From Myrica gale (Eukaryota > Streptophyta > Magnoliopsida > Fagales > Myricaceae), in NCBI GenBank assembly GCA_963930655.1, contig OZ005612.1, positions 14,451,001 through 14,515,000 of the forward strand: a stretch of 64,000 nucleotides of DNA, given 5' to 3'. The notes below the pieces were generated by a model. That model was not told where the DNA came from. It made no database searches and was given only the letters and a program-made list of their open reading frames with translations. Below are positions 13,410 to 24,441 of this stretch, piece by piece; the stretch's first letter is position 1, and every line of letters starts with the position of its first letter. The position numbers were made by a program, and so were the translations under genes.

Positions 13410-13949
13410 TCGTTGCTGATTTTGGAATGCTTCACATTGCATTCTAGCTTCATTGTGAACACTATCATGTATACCAACATGCTCACCAAAAACCTTCACT
13501 GTATTTTTCCAAGTGTTAAATCTCACAGAAGTAAACACATTTGTCCCGAACTTTGACCCTCTAGATCGCCTAAACAAATAACACTACAAGCAATATGTGG
13601 CATCCTTTGATACACTATATTCCAACCACGGATAAGTTTTGAACCATGTCTCCTTAAAACCCCTCATATCACTCTCATATTTTCTCATGGGAAAATTATG
13701 GCTACGCGATTGACAAGGAACTTTGATCAAGTACTCCCTACGAACTTGATCAATAATCCTAACATCATATTCTTTAATGCATTTACGTAACCCTAAGTCA
13801 GCAATAATATCATAGGGACTAAACTCAATACGAGGTCTTTCCAAAATAGTATCCATTTCAGAACTAGTAGCTACATTAGGAGTATTAGACGACTCCACGC
13901 TTCGTGATTTTTTTTTATGAAAAAATTTTCCATTATCTAAACAAAACAA
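13410..13949 (-). pseudogene. TTF/MYM-type hAT transposase N-terminal relic
   Basis: On the minus strand the reading runs through DLGLRKCIKEYD, RREYLIKVPCQ, HNFPMRKY, WLEYSVSKDATYCL, a stop in place of the usual aromatic residue, CYLF, then FNTWKNTVKVFGEHVG and HNEARMQCEAFQNQQ. This order (IR..Y, GPCQP..H.FP, W..YS...D...C..C.LF, F..WKK...H.G...SAHN....C) is the TTF-type zinc-finger domain at the N-terminus of 'zinc finger MYM-type 1-like' hAT transposases of plants. The catalytic region is missing and one in-frame stop is present. It is a dead transposon fragment, adjacent to the lectin-like piece. Confidence 0.75.
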
Positions 13950-14068
13950 AATTCATACAAATTAAACAAATTTATAGATTTGTGGCATATGTTAGGTTGT
14001 TTGTGATGAAATCTTTTGTAATTAACCTTTTATATCAATGATATTATAAAATTGGCCTTAAAAAATTA

Positions 14069-14426
14069 GGGAATTTAAAAATTTAGTCACTGCGTTTATA
14101 GCACGCTGACAATTTAGTCACTAGGTTTCATTTTTTGACAATATGGTCACTGAGAATATATAGTTGTGACGATCTGGTCTTTCCGTCAAATCTCCATTAA
14201 TTTTTAACGGAATAGAGTGCGGTCGACCGCTTCAAGTTAGTTACCTTTGCCGCAACGGTAAACAAACCGGTTGACCGCTATTCTGGCTAAAAATTTAACG
14301 GAGGTTTGACGGAAAGACCAGATCGTCACAACTATGTATTCTCAATGACCATATTGTCAAAAAATGAAACCTAGTGACTAAATCGTTAGTGTGGTATAAA
14401 CCTAGTGACTAAATTTTCAATTTCCC
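14069..14426. mobile_element. Mutator-like foldback MITE with perfect 9-bp duplication
   Basis: The element is almost wholly an inverted repeat. The left arm (gggaatttaaaaatttagtc) pairs with the right end (aaattttcaatttccc), and the pairing continues through tcactaggtttcat, gacaatatggtcact and gatctggtctttccgtcaaa. The centre (about 14215-14290) is the loop. It is flanked by the perfect 9-bp direct repeat aaaaaatta (14060-14068 and 14427-14435), the length made by Mutator-like transposases. There is no coding capacity in its 358 bp. Confidence 0.9.
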
Positions 14427-14435
14427 AAAAAATTA

Positions 14436-15980
14436 AAAGTAGCACTTATTCTTAGACGTTGACCAAAATAAATATTTGTGTTTCAATTAATGACTTTGAT
14501 AGAAGAAGCCACTATTTGTATATGGAAAGACTACCTTAACATGGAAACAAAAACTAAAAACAAAACGCAACGGAATCAATTTTTACATAATAATCAAATA
14601 ATTTCTCCCAAATTATTAATTGTCTAAGATATATAGCTAAATCAGTCAAGTATACTGAACCATCTAAAATTAAAGAGAGAACCTGCAACTATTCCTAGAC
14701 ATTGACAAAAAAAACGATGCTGGTGAAAAATTAAAGTGCAGTAATTCAAGAATTATAGAAGCTGAGAGAGGCACGAATAGAATTATAGAAGGTTAAAAAA
14801 ATAAAACGGTGTGTTTCTGGCTTCAGCAGCGTGAAAGAAAATCTGAGAGAGAGGGCTGAGAGATCAAATGCATGATTCTGAGATCTGAGGGTGATAAAAA
14901 TAAAACAGTGCGTGCTGTTTTAAATTTTCTTTTGTACAATGTCTGTGGGTTTGGGCTAGAAATTAAAAGTCTGGTTCAGACTGAACAACTTATTTATTCT
15001 GACTAGAGGAAGCTTCATTTAGCCTTGGCCCTGGGCTCAACCATGGCGGGCCTAGGCCAACCTATTTATAAAAAAATACATGTAAAAAATTATTTTGGGC
15101 AGAGCCAACCATGGCGGCCGTCATGGTTCGCCATGGCTTGGTTCCGCCTATGGATGAATTGGCCTAAGAAAGTGGCGTCTCCAATGAGTACTATATTTTT
15201 CGCGTTAGTTCCAGAGAAATTCGAGTAATTGAACAACAACTGAGTCGCGCAAGGGGGCATGAGAAAGAGTAAAGGGGATATCATCGCGTAGAGAAGCAAT
15301 GGCTTCGTTGGACGGAAAACCATAGTTCGGAGGTAGCTAGTTACGAGCTTGGAGACCTCCTAATTGGTATCAAAATATATGACTTGGGAAAGCCGATATG
15401 GTTGTGTTACATGGCTTAAGAGTACTCCCTTCAAAAATTAGTTTAATGGAAAAGGGAGTCGAAGGCATATAAACTCCACATTGGAGTCTCATACTACCGA
15501 TACGAGACGAATCTCATACTCCCTAAAAGATTCATAACAGGTTCCAGTCGATGATCCTCGTCTGACGTTTTTGTTAAGCTTGGGAGAACACTCTGGAAAT
15601 ATGCATGATTCTTATCTAGAACCCATCTTCAGCTACTTTGTTGTTTCAATTAAAGGGAATTAAAATAGAAGGAAAGATGCGAGCATGTTCTACCAGAGTA
15701 CTGAGATTTAATCTTTTAGTATGGCATGTGAAGTTAGCCTGTAGATAAAGAAAATGTGATGAACATCCAGGGGAGGTTGAAGCACTCACTCAAACTGAGC
15801 AATCAGGATTGACGTGGCGGAGAGAACAGTAATGTGATAAACAAGATGCGAGCACAGTCAGACTGGCCTCGGTAAACACCGTGACAATTATTTTTTGGGG
15901 TATATTATCATAATTAATTATAGATAAAAATCATTTTAGCCTTCCTATTCTGTGGTGGACGTGTTGTGGTGTTGGAGGAG
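14436..15980. other. Intergenic stretch, no gene recognised
   Basis: No frame matches a known family. A Ncol-site-rich patch (15025-15230, several ccatgg) and short gypsy-LTR-like words (for example ggtatcaaaatatatgac near 15367) were noticed but form no element I can define. Confidence 0.4.
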
Positions 15981-15984
15981 GAGG

Positions 15985-16074
15985 CTCTCTAACCCAATTG
16001 CTAAGGCCATTTGGAGGATGATTTCATCATGCATTTGGTGGTGTCTTTGGAGGGAGCGGAATCATAGATGTTCT
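15985..16074 (+). mobile_element. LINE remnant, 5' part (interrupted)
   Basis: The plus strand reads AIWRMISSCIWWCLWRERN then HRC. This is the C-terminal W..W-rich zf-RVT-like segment of plant L1-type LINE ORF2 (typical form ...W......C..W..W.ERN.R.F). The frame is cut by the hAT element that starts at 16075 and resumes at 17570 with the rest of the LINE tail. Only the last part of ORF2 is present. Confidence 0.65.
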
Positions 16075-17569
16075 CAGTGGCGGAGCCAGCAATTTTGTAT
16101 AGGGGCAAGATTTTCAGCCTGTTGAACAATAAAAATAACGGTATCAGTTCACTAGAATATCTTTAAGTGCATCCTCATTGAACAATAGAGAAGTATTTCA
16201 CTGTAATCCATCTGGGCAAGAAAATTTTCAAAAGATCGTTGTTAACCTGTTGGCCAGCTCTTTTGTAAATATTGAGAGCCTTAACAGCATCATGTTTTGA
16301 TATATCAAAGAACTGCAGGAAATGTCGGGGAAAACCAATTGTAGCAAGGAAAAGATAAAAGGACATAACAGAAACAATTCAGTTGGAATGTCACTTGATA
16401 ATCATAGTTTAGTCCTAGTCCTACCATGTCCACGAGATTTATAATCCCATCATTGATGGCGCAGTATATCTTAAAGCTCTCTTTCAATATCTGCATGAAC
16501 AGTATTGTTCAGACGCAAAGGGAATGAAAAGCTATAATAACAAATTTAACGCACCAAACTGCATCATTTAAAAAGATGAAAACAGAAAGACATTCTTATC
16601 TAGTCATCTCTTCATTATTTTCAAAATGGAAAAATGAACATCTATCTAAGTGTCTATTTAGATACGTACCCACCAGAAAGAGACTATTGAGGGGAGAGAG
16701 AGAGAGAGAGAGAGAGAGAAGGAAACTCTGCACCTATAAATCAACAAGCAGAAGTAATTTACCAAGAGGGCTTGAATCATCTTTGAAATTGGATATTTGG
16801 AGGACGTGTCCTCTGTATGAGTAATTCAAAAGCTCCTCTCTGAAGGTAGGATCACCTTCCCTTAATGTCCTGTGAATGACTATCAATGTCTTTATAGCAA
16901 CCTGCAGATAGTGATAAGGTTGTGACTGGAAATTTTAAAAAGTAGTTCCTACTAAAACTATCTCATCCTGGCGAATTATGTATACAATATATTCGCAGAT
17001 ATAGAATAACAACAGTTCTTCTAAGAGTAATTTATGTGCCAGACGTCAACATATGGATGTCATAATATATCTCTCAGCATGATACCGATGTCACAAACTA
17101 TTTGTGCAAAAGTAGCTACTTCAGACAATAAACTCCCATTTGTTAGGACAGAGAAAGAGATTAAAAAACAATGACACTACTCTCTCGGGGTATTAAATAA
17201 TATTATGCAACCTTGGACAACTCCAGCACCCAATGGCTATTGTTCTGCAGTTAGAGACCCATTGACCAACTCTTTTTTTCAGTTTCCCAGGTGTAAGCTT
17301 TTCATTTTCCCGTCATGAAGTTAATATTTTAATCTTCAGCCTTAGCAGTTTCCATGGCAAACCTACTTCCAGTCTCCCCCTCAACAGCCAACTAAGCTGG
17401 TTTACATTTCACGCCTCCACAAAGCTAAATTGTCCCGGTGTCATGTCATGTAGGTCTCAAGAAAAATAAATCAGGAAATATTGGCAAAAAAAAGTCATGG
17501 CTCCATGCTATATGCCTCTACGTCTTTTTTTTAGAACTGAGGGGGGCGGCTGCCTCAGCTCCGTCCCTG
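16075..17569. mobile_element. Non-autonomous hAT element carrying a captured ANTH gene fragment
   Basis: The left end is cagtggcggagccagc; the reverse complement of the right end is cagggacggagctgag, giving imperfect terminal inverted repeats of about 13-15 bp. Flanks are gatgttct (16067-16074) and gatgtttt (17570-17577), 7 of 8 identical, as for the 8-bp duplication of hAT elements. The 1495-bp interior has no transposase. Instead it holds three exons with introns of an AP180-like clathrin assembly protein on the minus strand (16247-16901), plus a (GA)n tract near 16692-16719. It is of the same family as 34217-36084, and it has inserted into a LINE. Confidence 0.8.
16247..16901 (-). pseudogene. 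Captured exons of an AP180/CALM-like clathrin assembly protein (ANTH domain)
   Basis: Three minus-strand exons are intact with proper splice sites. 16901-16763 encodes [20 protein letters not shown] then FREELLNYS and [14 protein letters not shown]. 16490-16425 encodes ILKESFKIYCAINDGI then INLVDM. 16312-16247 encodes FFDISKHDAVKAL then NIYKRAGQQ. These are ordered ANTH-domain segments of plant AP180 N-terminal-homology proteins, which bind phosphoinositides and promote clathrin-coat assembly at membranes. The stretch that should join exons 1 and 2 (normally with a DCSAWVRTYA-like sequence), the N-terminal start and the whole C-terminal half are missing. The fragment lies inside the hAT element 16075-17569, so it is a transposon-borne copy and not a gene. 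Confidence 0.85.
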
Positions 17570-17790
17570 GATGTTTTGAAGATGTTTCTTTGTCTTTGCG
17601 GACCATGCAAGGGTTTTTGTTATTTTCTCTTTTTTGCTGGGCTAATGCAATGTTGGGCTGCCCTTTTGTTGATTTCGATGGTTTCCTTAGTTTTATTGCT
17701 TGTTTAGACTAAGCGACTTTGGTATAGTCTCTTGTACTACATTCGCTTATTCTAATAAGATTGACTTACTTATCAACAAAAAATATATGT
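17570..17790 (+). mobile_element. LINE remnant, 3' part with A-rich tail
   Basis: The frame resumes after the hAT insertion with CFEDVSLSLRTMQGFLLFSL, then a T-rich 3' untranslated stretch and an A-rich end (acttatcaacaaaaaa). Together with 15985-16074 this is the 3' end of a plant L1-type retrotransposon. Confidence 0.6.
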
Positions 17791-18539
17791 AAATAATATT
17801 GAAGCTCTATTTTAGTAATCCATTCATTTTTAAATTATTTTTTAAAATTTTATTTTGAAAGGGTATTTCGGATATTTTGCATGGCACCTGATTTTATTTT
17901 TTAGAGGAAAATTGATTTTGGCCTATAATTAGTAGGCCTACTATATCACTATCCCGTATCTATTTTAAAGGCAAATTTGAGAAGCAGACTAAAGGTAAAT
18001 TAGAGAAGTAGGTACACCCAGGCCCGCGGTTATTGTGGTTGAACCCTAGACATTCACCTCAAGGCGACAGAGATGCCATTGAGCCTAGTCTGCAACATTA
18101 AATAAAAATGCACACAAAATCCATTGATGGGCGCATGCGACATTGTGGCGGAGCAGCCATTATTGAAAACCAAACTAGGCATTCAGGATTTCAATGCTAT
18201 AATTTAGGGCAGCTGGTTAACTGTTCATGTTAGGTACTTGCCAAGGTATTGATACATTCGCATATCAGATATGACATATAATAATTTACAGATGAACCGT
18301 ACGACATATTCTCACTATATGTTAAAAGGTAACTTTCAAGGGACAGGAGACCATCATAAAAACTTCAAAACTTTCTGCTAGTTATGCTTTTATATTCGTC
18401 TGAGTTACTCCGCAAGTTTTTGGGGTTTATGTGATTCTCAAATTAATATCTATGGTAAGTTTTTTTTCACAAGCACTCCTATGGTTTGGACTCATTCTCA
18501 GTTTAGTCATTCCGTTTATTTGTATGACGGAAATTGCTG
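17791..18539. other. Intergenic stretch, no gene recognised
   Basis: AT-rich sequence with no frame or repeat I can assign. Around 18470-18540 it contains words typical of the outer part of Mutator-like termini (tttagtcattccgttt, gacggaaattgctgacg), probably belonging to the inverted repeat that follows. Confidence 0.4.
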
Positions 18540-19066
18540 ACGGGTTAATGGCTACCACATCACACTCAATGAAAAACAACACGTGTTAAAAATCCCTAAA
18601 TCGAAAACCAAAAATTGCCAAATCGAAATCATGTTGGACGCTGACTCCACGTCCCCAGAAAAATCCTCAGATCCATATCCATCAGTTGCCACCGTTGTCC
18701 TGTAAAACACCTTTGGCACAGCCAACCGCCTCTGCTTCACGGACTCCAAGACATCTTTCCAAAATGAAGCTGCATAATCTGACTCAACAGAGAGTCTGGA
18801 ACTACGTCTTATGAATGAAAGGTAAATTTTTAAGAAAATCATTCATCTTGCAATGAATTGAAATCTTCATAATTTCCCGTCTCATACCCACCATCCAAAC
18901 CAATAATCGCAATTTGCACTTTCTTGGAATCCTTACAAGGTTCTCCTCCTAGAGCTAACCAGCGGGAGAGAAGATTGGAGGTCAATTTTCAATTCGGCAA
19001 TTTTTGATTTAGGGATTTTTAACGTCTGTTTTTTACTGGATGTGATTTCGCCAATTATCACATGCC
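18540..19066. mobile_element. Pack-MULE-like inverted repeat with coding-like insert
   Basis: The left arm (about 18540-18625) and the reverse complement of the right arm (about 18990-19066) share gttaaaaatccctaaatc, caaaaattgcc and an upstream acatc(a/c)-containing block. Between them the minus strand reads through exon-like pieces such as QIAIIGLDGGYETGN and SFWKDVLESVKQRRLAVPK, followed by FYRTTVATDGYG. I do not recognise the donor family. Arms plus non-transposon cargo fit a Pack-MULE, but no 9-bp duplication was found and the outer limits are uncertain. It lies just upstream of the EXORDIUM-like pseudogene. Confidence 0.45.
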
Positions 19067-19145
19067 ACAGTTGGAAGTTGACTATCCAATTACTAATGCA
19101 AAAACCCTCACTACCTCGTAGCTTCTTCCCGTCACTCCTAACCAC

Positions 19146-19153
19146 TATATATA
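19146..19153 (+). promoter_or_regulatory. Probable TATA box of the EXORDIUM-like locus
   Basis: The sequence tatatata lies about 100 bp upstream of the candidate ATG codons (19249, 19267) of the EXORDIUM-like pseudogene and is followed by a CT-rich leader (ctttctctcc), as in many plant promoters. Function is inferred from position only. Confidence 0.45.
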
Positions 19154-19456
19154 ATCTCAATTCTTTCTCTCCACAATCATAACTACAACACATCATTCTT
19201 TGCTTCCTACCTTTTGGTCCTTAGTATTCACTAACCCTTGCTGAGATTTTGATCCTGCAATTTATCATGACCTCCTTAGCATTCCCACTCCTATTTCTAC
19301 AGCTACTCCTGGTAATCTTCCTCCATTTCAGCTCTGCAGCGAGGAGATTCGCCGAGTCATATGAGAGCCAACAGCCTATGCTCTTCCAATACAACAAGGG
19401 CCTTCTTCTTACCGGAAAAATTTTTGTCAATCTAATCTGGTACGACAAATTTAAGC

Positions 19457-22400
19457 CAGGGCCGGCTCAAGGGTAAGGCAACTTAGGCAGTTGCCTAAGG
19501 CCCCCACCTTGAGCAAGGCCTCATAACTTAGAGAATAAAAAAAAAAGGCAATAAAATGTGCTGAAAAAACAAGCCAACAAATTGAAAAAAAAGCCACTTG
19601 TAACCGTGTAAAACAAGAGTACAAGACGCACTAACATGCAAAAGACAAAAAAGTGAAAGCATTTGTAAGCGAAAGAAAGAAGAGAAGCGTAAAAGATAAA
19701 ATAAAACGTACTGACATGCAATGATGCAAAAGAAAGAAGTGTAAGGGAAAGAGGCGTAGAAGAGAAGCGTAAAGACCGTGAAGACCGTGAAAAAAAAAAT
19801 TATACTGACAGCTTTTTTCCGTGAAAAGAAGTGTAGAAGACAATCATTCGTAAGCAAAAGTGAAACAGAAAAACGGGGCCTCTTTTCGAAGTGACAATAT
19901 GCGTAGAAAAATTGAGGCCTTTGAAGTGATATGCAAGACACCATTCTTATTGCAATAGCAGTAATCGGCCTCTGCCCTCTCCTAACGGTAGTCTGAATCG
20001 CCTAAATTTACAGAAAACTCACATCAATAAGTTTTTGTGTATAAAACGGAAATTGCTGCCAAATTTATCAACGGCTAAATTTATAACGGTAATTAATCTA
20101 AATTCTCCTATATAAATCTAAACTTATACTTCATACTCCATCTCCTCAATCTTCTTTCAAAATCTTTCGCTCCCTCTATTTCTTTTTCTTGTTTTATCTT
20201 TCTTTGGAATTACTTTTAGCTGAAGATTGTTCTAAGTTCAAATTCGACCACTTATAATTTTGGTGACAGGTTCTATTATTCTAATCTTTACACTTTTGTA
20301 TTTTAATTTGAATATTTATTTTGTATTTTAGCATTTATTTTATTTGTTAGTGTTCTTTGTTTATATCTACATTATGTCTAATAGAAAATATAAATGTGGT
20401 TATGAAAAACTTAAGAAAAAAAGAAAAATAGAAAAGTTAATCCAATCTCAAAAAGGAGCTCTTGATAAATTTATTATCAATGATAAAAATAATATAACAT
20501 CAAACTCAGCTGAAGAATTGATTATTGAACAACCATGTGATTCAATACAATTAGGAGAGAATATTGAACCAATCCCACAACATAATATTGAAAGTAAACT
20601 TGTTAATGATTCACAAGTTTATAGTTTGATAATTCCTGATGAAGAACCTAACAAAAATTTAGAAACCAATATAAAAGATAATGAAAATTTAGAAACCAAT
20701 GTCAAAGATAATGAAACTATAGATCTCAACGCTTTGAGTACAGTATCTATAGATATTTATGATCCAAGTCAATGGAAAACTATGGATGCAAAACTTAGAT
20801 CTAGTAGAGAGAGGTCCAATTAGAATTGATGATATAGACTTTCCCAAAGATGAGAATAATAGACATTTCTCTATTACATTTTATATGCAAAAATTATCAA
20901 ATGGAGAAAAACATGATAGAAAATGGCTAGTATATTCAAAGCATGTTGATAAAGTTTATTGTTTTTGTTGCAATCTATTTAATTCAAAACCGAGCACGAG
21001 TCAATTGGTTAATGAAGGAACTAGAGATTGGAAGAATCTTAGTGTTAAACTTAAAAGTCACGAAACAAGTCATGAACATATCACCAATATGAATAATTGG
21101 ATTAACTTGGAAATGAGATCGGTTAAAAATAAAACAATTGATAAAAAACTTCAAGAACATATTAACAAAGAGAGAGATCATTGGAAAAAAGTATTATTAA
21201 GAATTATTGCTGTTGTAAAAACTCTTGCTAAAAATAACTTAGCATTTCGTGGAAAAAACGAAAAGATCTACCAAGATAATAATGGGTGTTTTTTAAGCCT
21301 AATTGAAATGATAGCAGAATTTGATCCAATTATGCATGAACATGTTCGACGAATACAACATGGTGAAATTCATAATCATTACTTAGGACATAACATACAA
21401 AATGAATTGATACAAATATTAGCATCTGAAATTAAAAATACTATTATAAACAAAATCAAAGAAGTAAAATATTTTTCGGTTATACTTGACTGCACTCCTG
21501 ATATAAGCCACCAAGAACAAATGACTCTAATATTACGATGTATATATACTTCAGCATGTGAAGTGAAAATAGAAGAATTTTTTTTAGAATTTTTAGAAGT
21601 AGATGACACCTCTGGTAAAGGTCTTTTTAATGAACTTACTTTTAAATGCCATAAAAAAAACATGGATTAGATGTTAATAACATAAGAGGACAAGGATATG
21701 ATAATGGATCAAATATGAAAGGAAAACATCAAGGTGTACAAAAGAGATTATTAGATATAAATCCTAGAGCATTTTATACACCTTGTGGTTGTCATAATTT
21801 GAATCTAGTATTATGTGACATGGCAAACTCATGTCCCAAAGCTATATCTTTTTTTGGAGTGGTACAACGCATTTATTCTTTATTTTCTTCTTCTACAAAA
21901 CGATGAAAAATTTTACAAGATAATGTATCTACATTGACATTGAAACCATTGTCACAAACACGTTGGGAAAGTCGCATTGAAAGTGTAAAAGCAATAAAAT
22001 ATCAAGCTCCAAAAATAAGAGATGCTTTAGTTCAATTAGCAAAAACAAGTGAAGATCCTAAGACAAAGAGTGAAGCCACATGCTTAGCTGCGTATGAGAT
22101 TGAAAATTTTGAGTTCTTATTAGGCATAAATATTTGGTATGATATTTTGTTTGCTGTTAATTCAGTGAGTAAATATTACAATCTAAAGATATGCATATCG
22201 ATGTTGCCATAGAACAATTAAAATGGCTTATTTCTTATTTAAAAAATTATCGGGAAATTGGATTTGTATCTGCTTTAATTTCATCTAAAGAAATTGCAAT
22301 TGAAATGGAAATTGAACCTATATTTCCTGAAAAACAAATAATACATAGAAAAAAAAATTCCAAGAAAATGTTAATGATGAAACAATAAAATCAGTTGAAG

Positions 22401-23048
22401 AAACTTTTAGGATTGATTATTTCATATATATAGTAGATCAAGCTATTTCTTCAATTCAAAATAGATTTGAACAATTCACAGTATATGAGAATATTTTTGG
22501 TTTCTTATTTAATATTAATAAATTCAAATCTTTAGAAAATGCTGATTTAAAAATATATTGTCTTAATCTTGAAAGTTTTCTTAAAGATGGTGAATATTCT
22601 GACATAGATGGTTTGGATTTATTTTCAGAATTAAAAGTATTAAAAGAAGTTTTACAACCTCAAATCAATACTCCAATTGAAACAGTAAATTATAAAAAAA
22701 AAATTAGATTGTTTTCCAAATGCATACATTGCTTATAGAATACTCTTAACAATACCAGTAACAGTTGCTTCTGGAGAAAGAAGTTTTTCAAAACTTAAAC
22801 TAATAAAATCATATTTACGGTCGACGATGTCACAAGAAAGACTAAATGGATTAGCCATTCTATCAATTGAAAGTGACATATTAACAAAAATTGAATATAA
22901 AAGTTTGATTAGTAATTTTGCATCTCAAAAAGCTAGAAAATTTATTTTTAAATAATTTTTTATTAAAATTTATATTTTTAAAAATTTATATAAAAATGCC
23001 TAATTTTTAATATGGCCTTAGGCCTCATTTTTTATTGAGCCGGCCCTG
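19457..23048 (+). mobile_element. hAT transposon with TTF-type transposase relic, perfect 8-bp duplication
   Basis: The ends are perfect 14-bp inverted repeats (cagggccggctcaa at 19457; its complement ends at 23048). The flanks are the perfect 8-bp direct repeat atttaagc (19449-19456 and 23049-23056). A subterminal gcctaaggcc motif is present near both ends. The 3592-bp element carries a plus-strand transposase gene that is now frame-broken. The perfect duplication suggests a fairly recent insertion compared with the other elements here. It disrupts the EXORDIUM-like locus. Confidence 0.95.
20374..22955 (+). pseudogene. hAT transposase, TTF-type zinc finger/MYM1-like, broken
   Basis: The product cut and pasted the surrounding element. 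In order, the readable pieces are: a Lys-rich start MSNRKYKCGYEKLKKKRK (20374); [13 protein letters not shown] then [12 protein letters not shown]; the TTF finger ([36 protein letters not shown]); the catalytic RNase H-like fold ([64 protein letters not shown]); and the C-terminal dimerisation motif IPVTVASGERSFSKLKLIKS. Frame shifts or stops near 20821, 21669, 21904, 22212, 22386 and 22738 break the roughly 800-codon gene. No intact product can be made. Confidence 0.92.
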
Positions 23049-23525
23049 ATTTAAGCCATCCTAGTGAGCTATCGTCTCCAATTTCATTACATCTCTCTCC
23101 ACTTCTACCCCCAAAATGGCCCAACCTTTCGTTGCCAAGTGGTGGAAAAGCACCAAGAAATACTACCACCTCATCAACTCCAAGAAGAACTCCGGTCTCG
23201 TACTCTCATTGGGTACCTAGATTGTTGATGAGAAATACACTTTGGGCAAATCACTCTCCAATAAGTAAATATTTGAGTTGGGAACGAAGGGAGGCCAAAG
23301 AAATGCCACTAATGTGGTGCTCACATCGGCTGACGTGACGGTGGAAAGGTTCTGCCAGAGCAAATGTGGTACGCATGGATCTTCAAAGGGTGCAACCATT
23401 AATGGCCAGAGTTACAGGTTTCCCTACATTTGGGTTGCCAATTTGTAGACTCAGTGCCCAGGCCAGTGCGCGTAGCCTTTCCACCAGCCCATATACGGAC
23501 CCCAGAGCCCAAAGCCATTGCACAA

Positions 23526-24441
23526 AACATTAAGAAATCTGGGTCTCAATCAACTCCTTGTGATGGAGCTATTTTTAACCGGCCTATCACAGAAATTCAC
23601 TGAGCCAAAAGCCTGAGGTATCTAAACTCAAAGTCCTATACTTGGGATGGGTTGAAAGGTCCAAATTTTCCCTCATTCTTCCTTAAGAAAAATAACACAC
23701 TAAAACTCAGAGTCCTCCCCGTAGGCGAATTTCTCTGATGCCATTGTCAGTCATCATCTTTTGATATCTTTTCTTTTTTTTCGTTTCTTGTTATCAGCGA
23801 AAGAGTTTGAGAAAGAATTGTGCGTACCTTTCTTGCTCTTTTCTTTCTCTATTTATACCCCTTTTTCACCGTATGGCGGGAGCTTTGTTTGGGCGTCGGC
23901 CTTATTATCCCTTCTGGCCATATCACCCTTCAGACTCTTTCTATCTCATCCTCCATTTCTTGAAGGCCGACATTGTCAGAATTTGTCTCCTTCAGAATGG
24001 TTTGAACGGATTGTCTTTTCTCTTTCTCTTCTACCTTTTCGTTTGACAGTCAGTAAACAGAGAATAATCAAAATTCCTTACGTCAACTTCTTTATCCGAT
24101 AAAGTACGAATTTCAATTTCCTTTATGGACCTCCAATCACTATGGTGCACATATTACATCGAATGGGCTTACCCTTGCTCTACTATTTTGGACTTTAAGT
24201 TATGGGCTTTTGTAAAAAAGGAAAATTCCTCCTCCATCAGTAGCCCCTTATTCTGCTGGGTGATTAACTAGGCTGGACTTCGCCTATCATTGGCACATTA
24301 ACTATCATTTCAACATCTTTTCCTTATGACCTATTCATCAGGTCCTTTACCACGCCCTAGCTTAATAAAACCTAGGCTCCCATTCTTTCGAATCACCAAG
24401 CCTCCCTCCTTCATTGTTCTTCTCTCTATCAATCTAACCCT
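23526..24441. other. Intergenic stretch, no gene recognised
   Basis: The T/C-rich frames at 23761-24102 have no recognisable motif. The last 100 bp (ctctctatcaatctaaccct before 24442) look like a leader for the F-box-like frame that follows. Confidence 0.4.

Larger units (their letters stand above)
19267..23525 (+). pseudogene. EXORDIUM-like (PHI-1 family) gene, split by a hAT element
   Basis: EXORDIUM-like proteins are secreted cell-wall/apoplast proteins linked to brassinosteroid- and carbon-dependent growth. The first part (19267-19456) has a hydrophobic signal peptide (SLAFPLLFLQLLLVIFLHF) and MLFQYNKGLLLTGKIFVNLI. The second part (from 23049) has FVAKWWKSTKKYYHLINSKK, SGLVLSLGT, NVVLTSADVTVERFCQSKC, GTHGSSKGATINGQSYRFPY and PFHQPIYGPQSP, in family order. 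The hAT element 19457-23048 sits after KFKP. Independently, stops occur after LGT, after SLSNK, after IWVANL and after CPGQCA. The segment between the insertion and FVAKWW is out of frame, and similarity fades after about 23525. At least 90 C-terminal residues are unrecognisable. It is clearly a pseudogene. A start at 19249 is also possible. Confidence 0.9.

Noticed and set aside
13242-13577. Reading FNTWKNTVKVFGEHVG as a lectin-domain strand (similar to DTW.N...GEHVGI)
   Set aside because: In frame it continues the upstream TTF-type hAT finger after one stop (CL-stop-CYLF ... HNEARMQCE), which explains it better.
19521-19944. Phe/Cys-rich minus-strand frames
   Set aside because: They are antisense of purine-rich noncoding DNA inside the hAT element.
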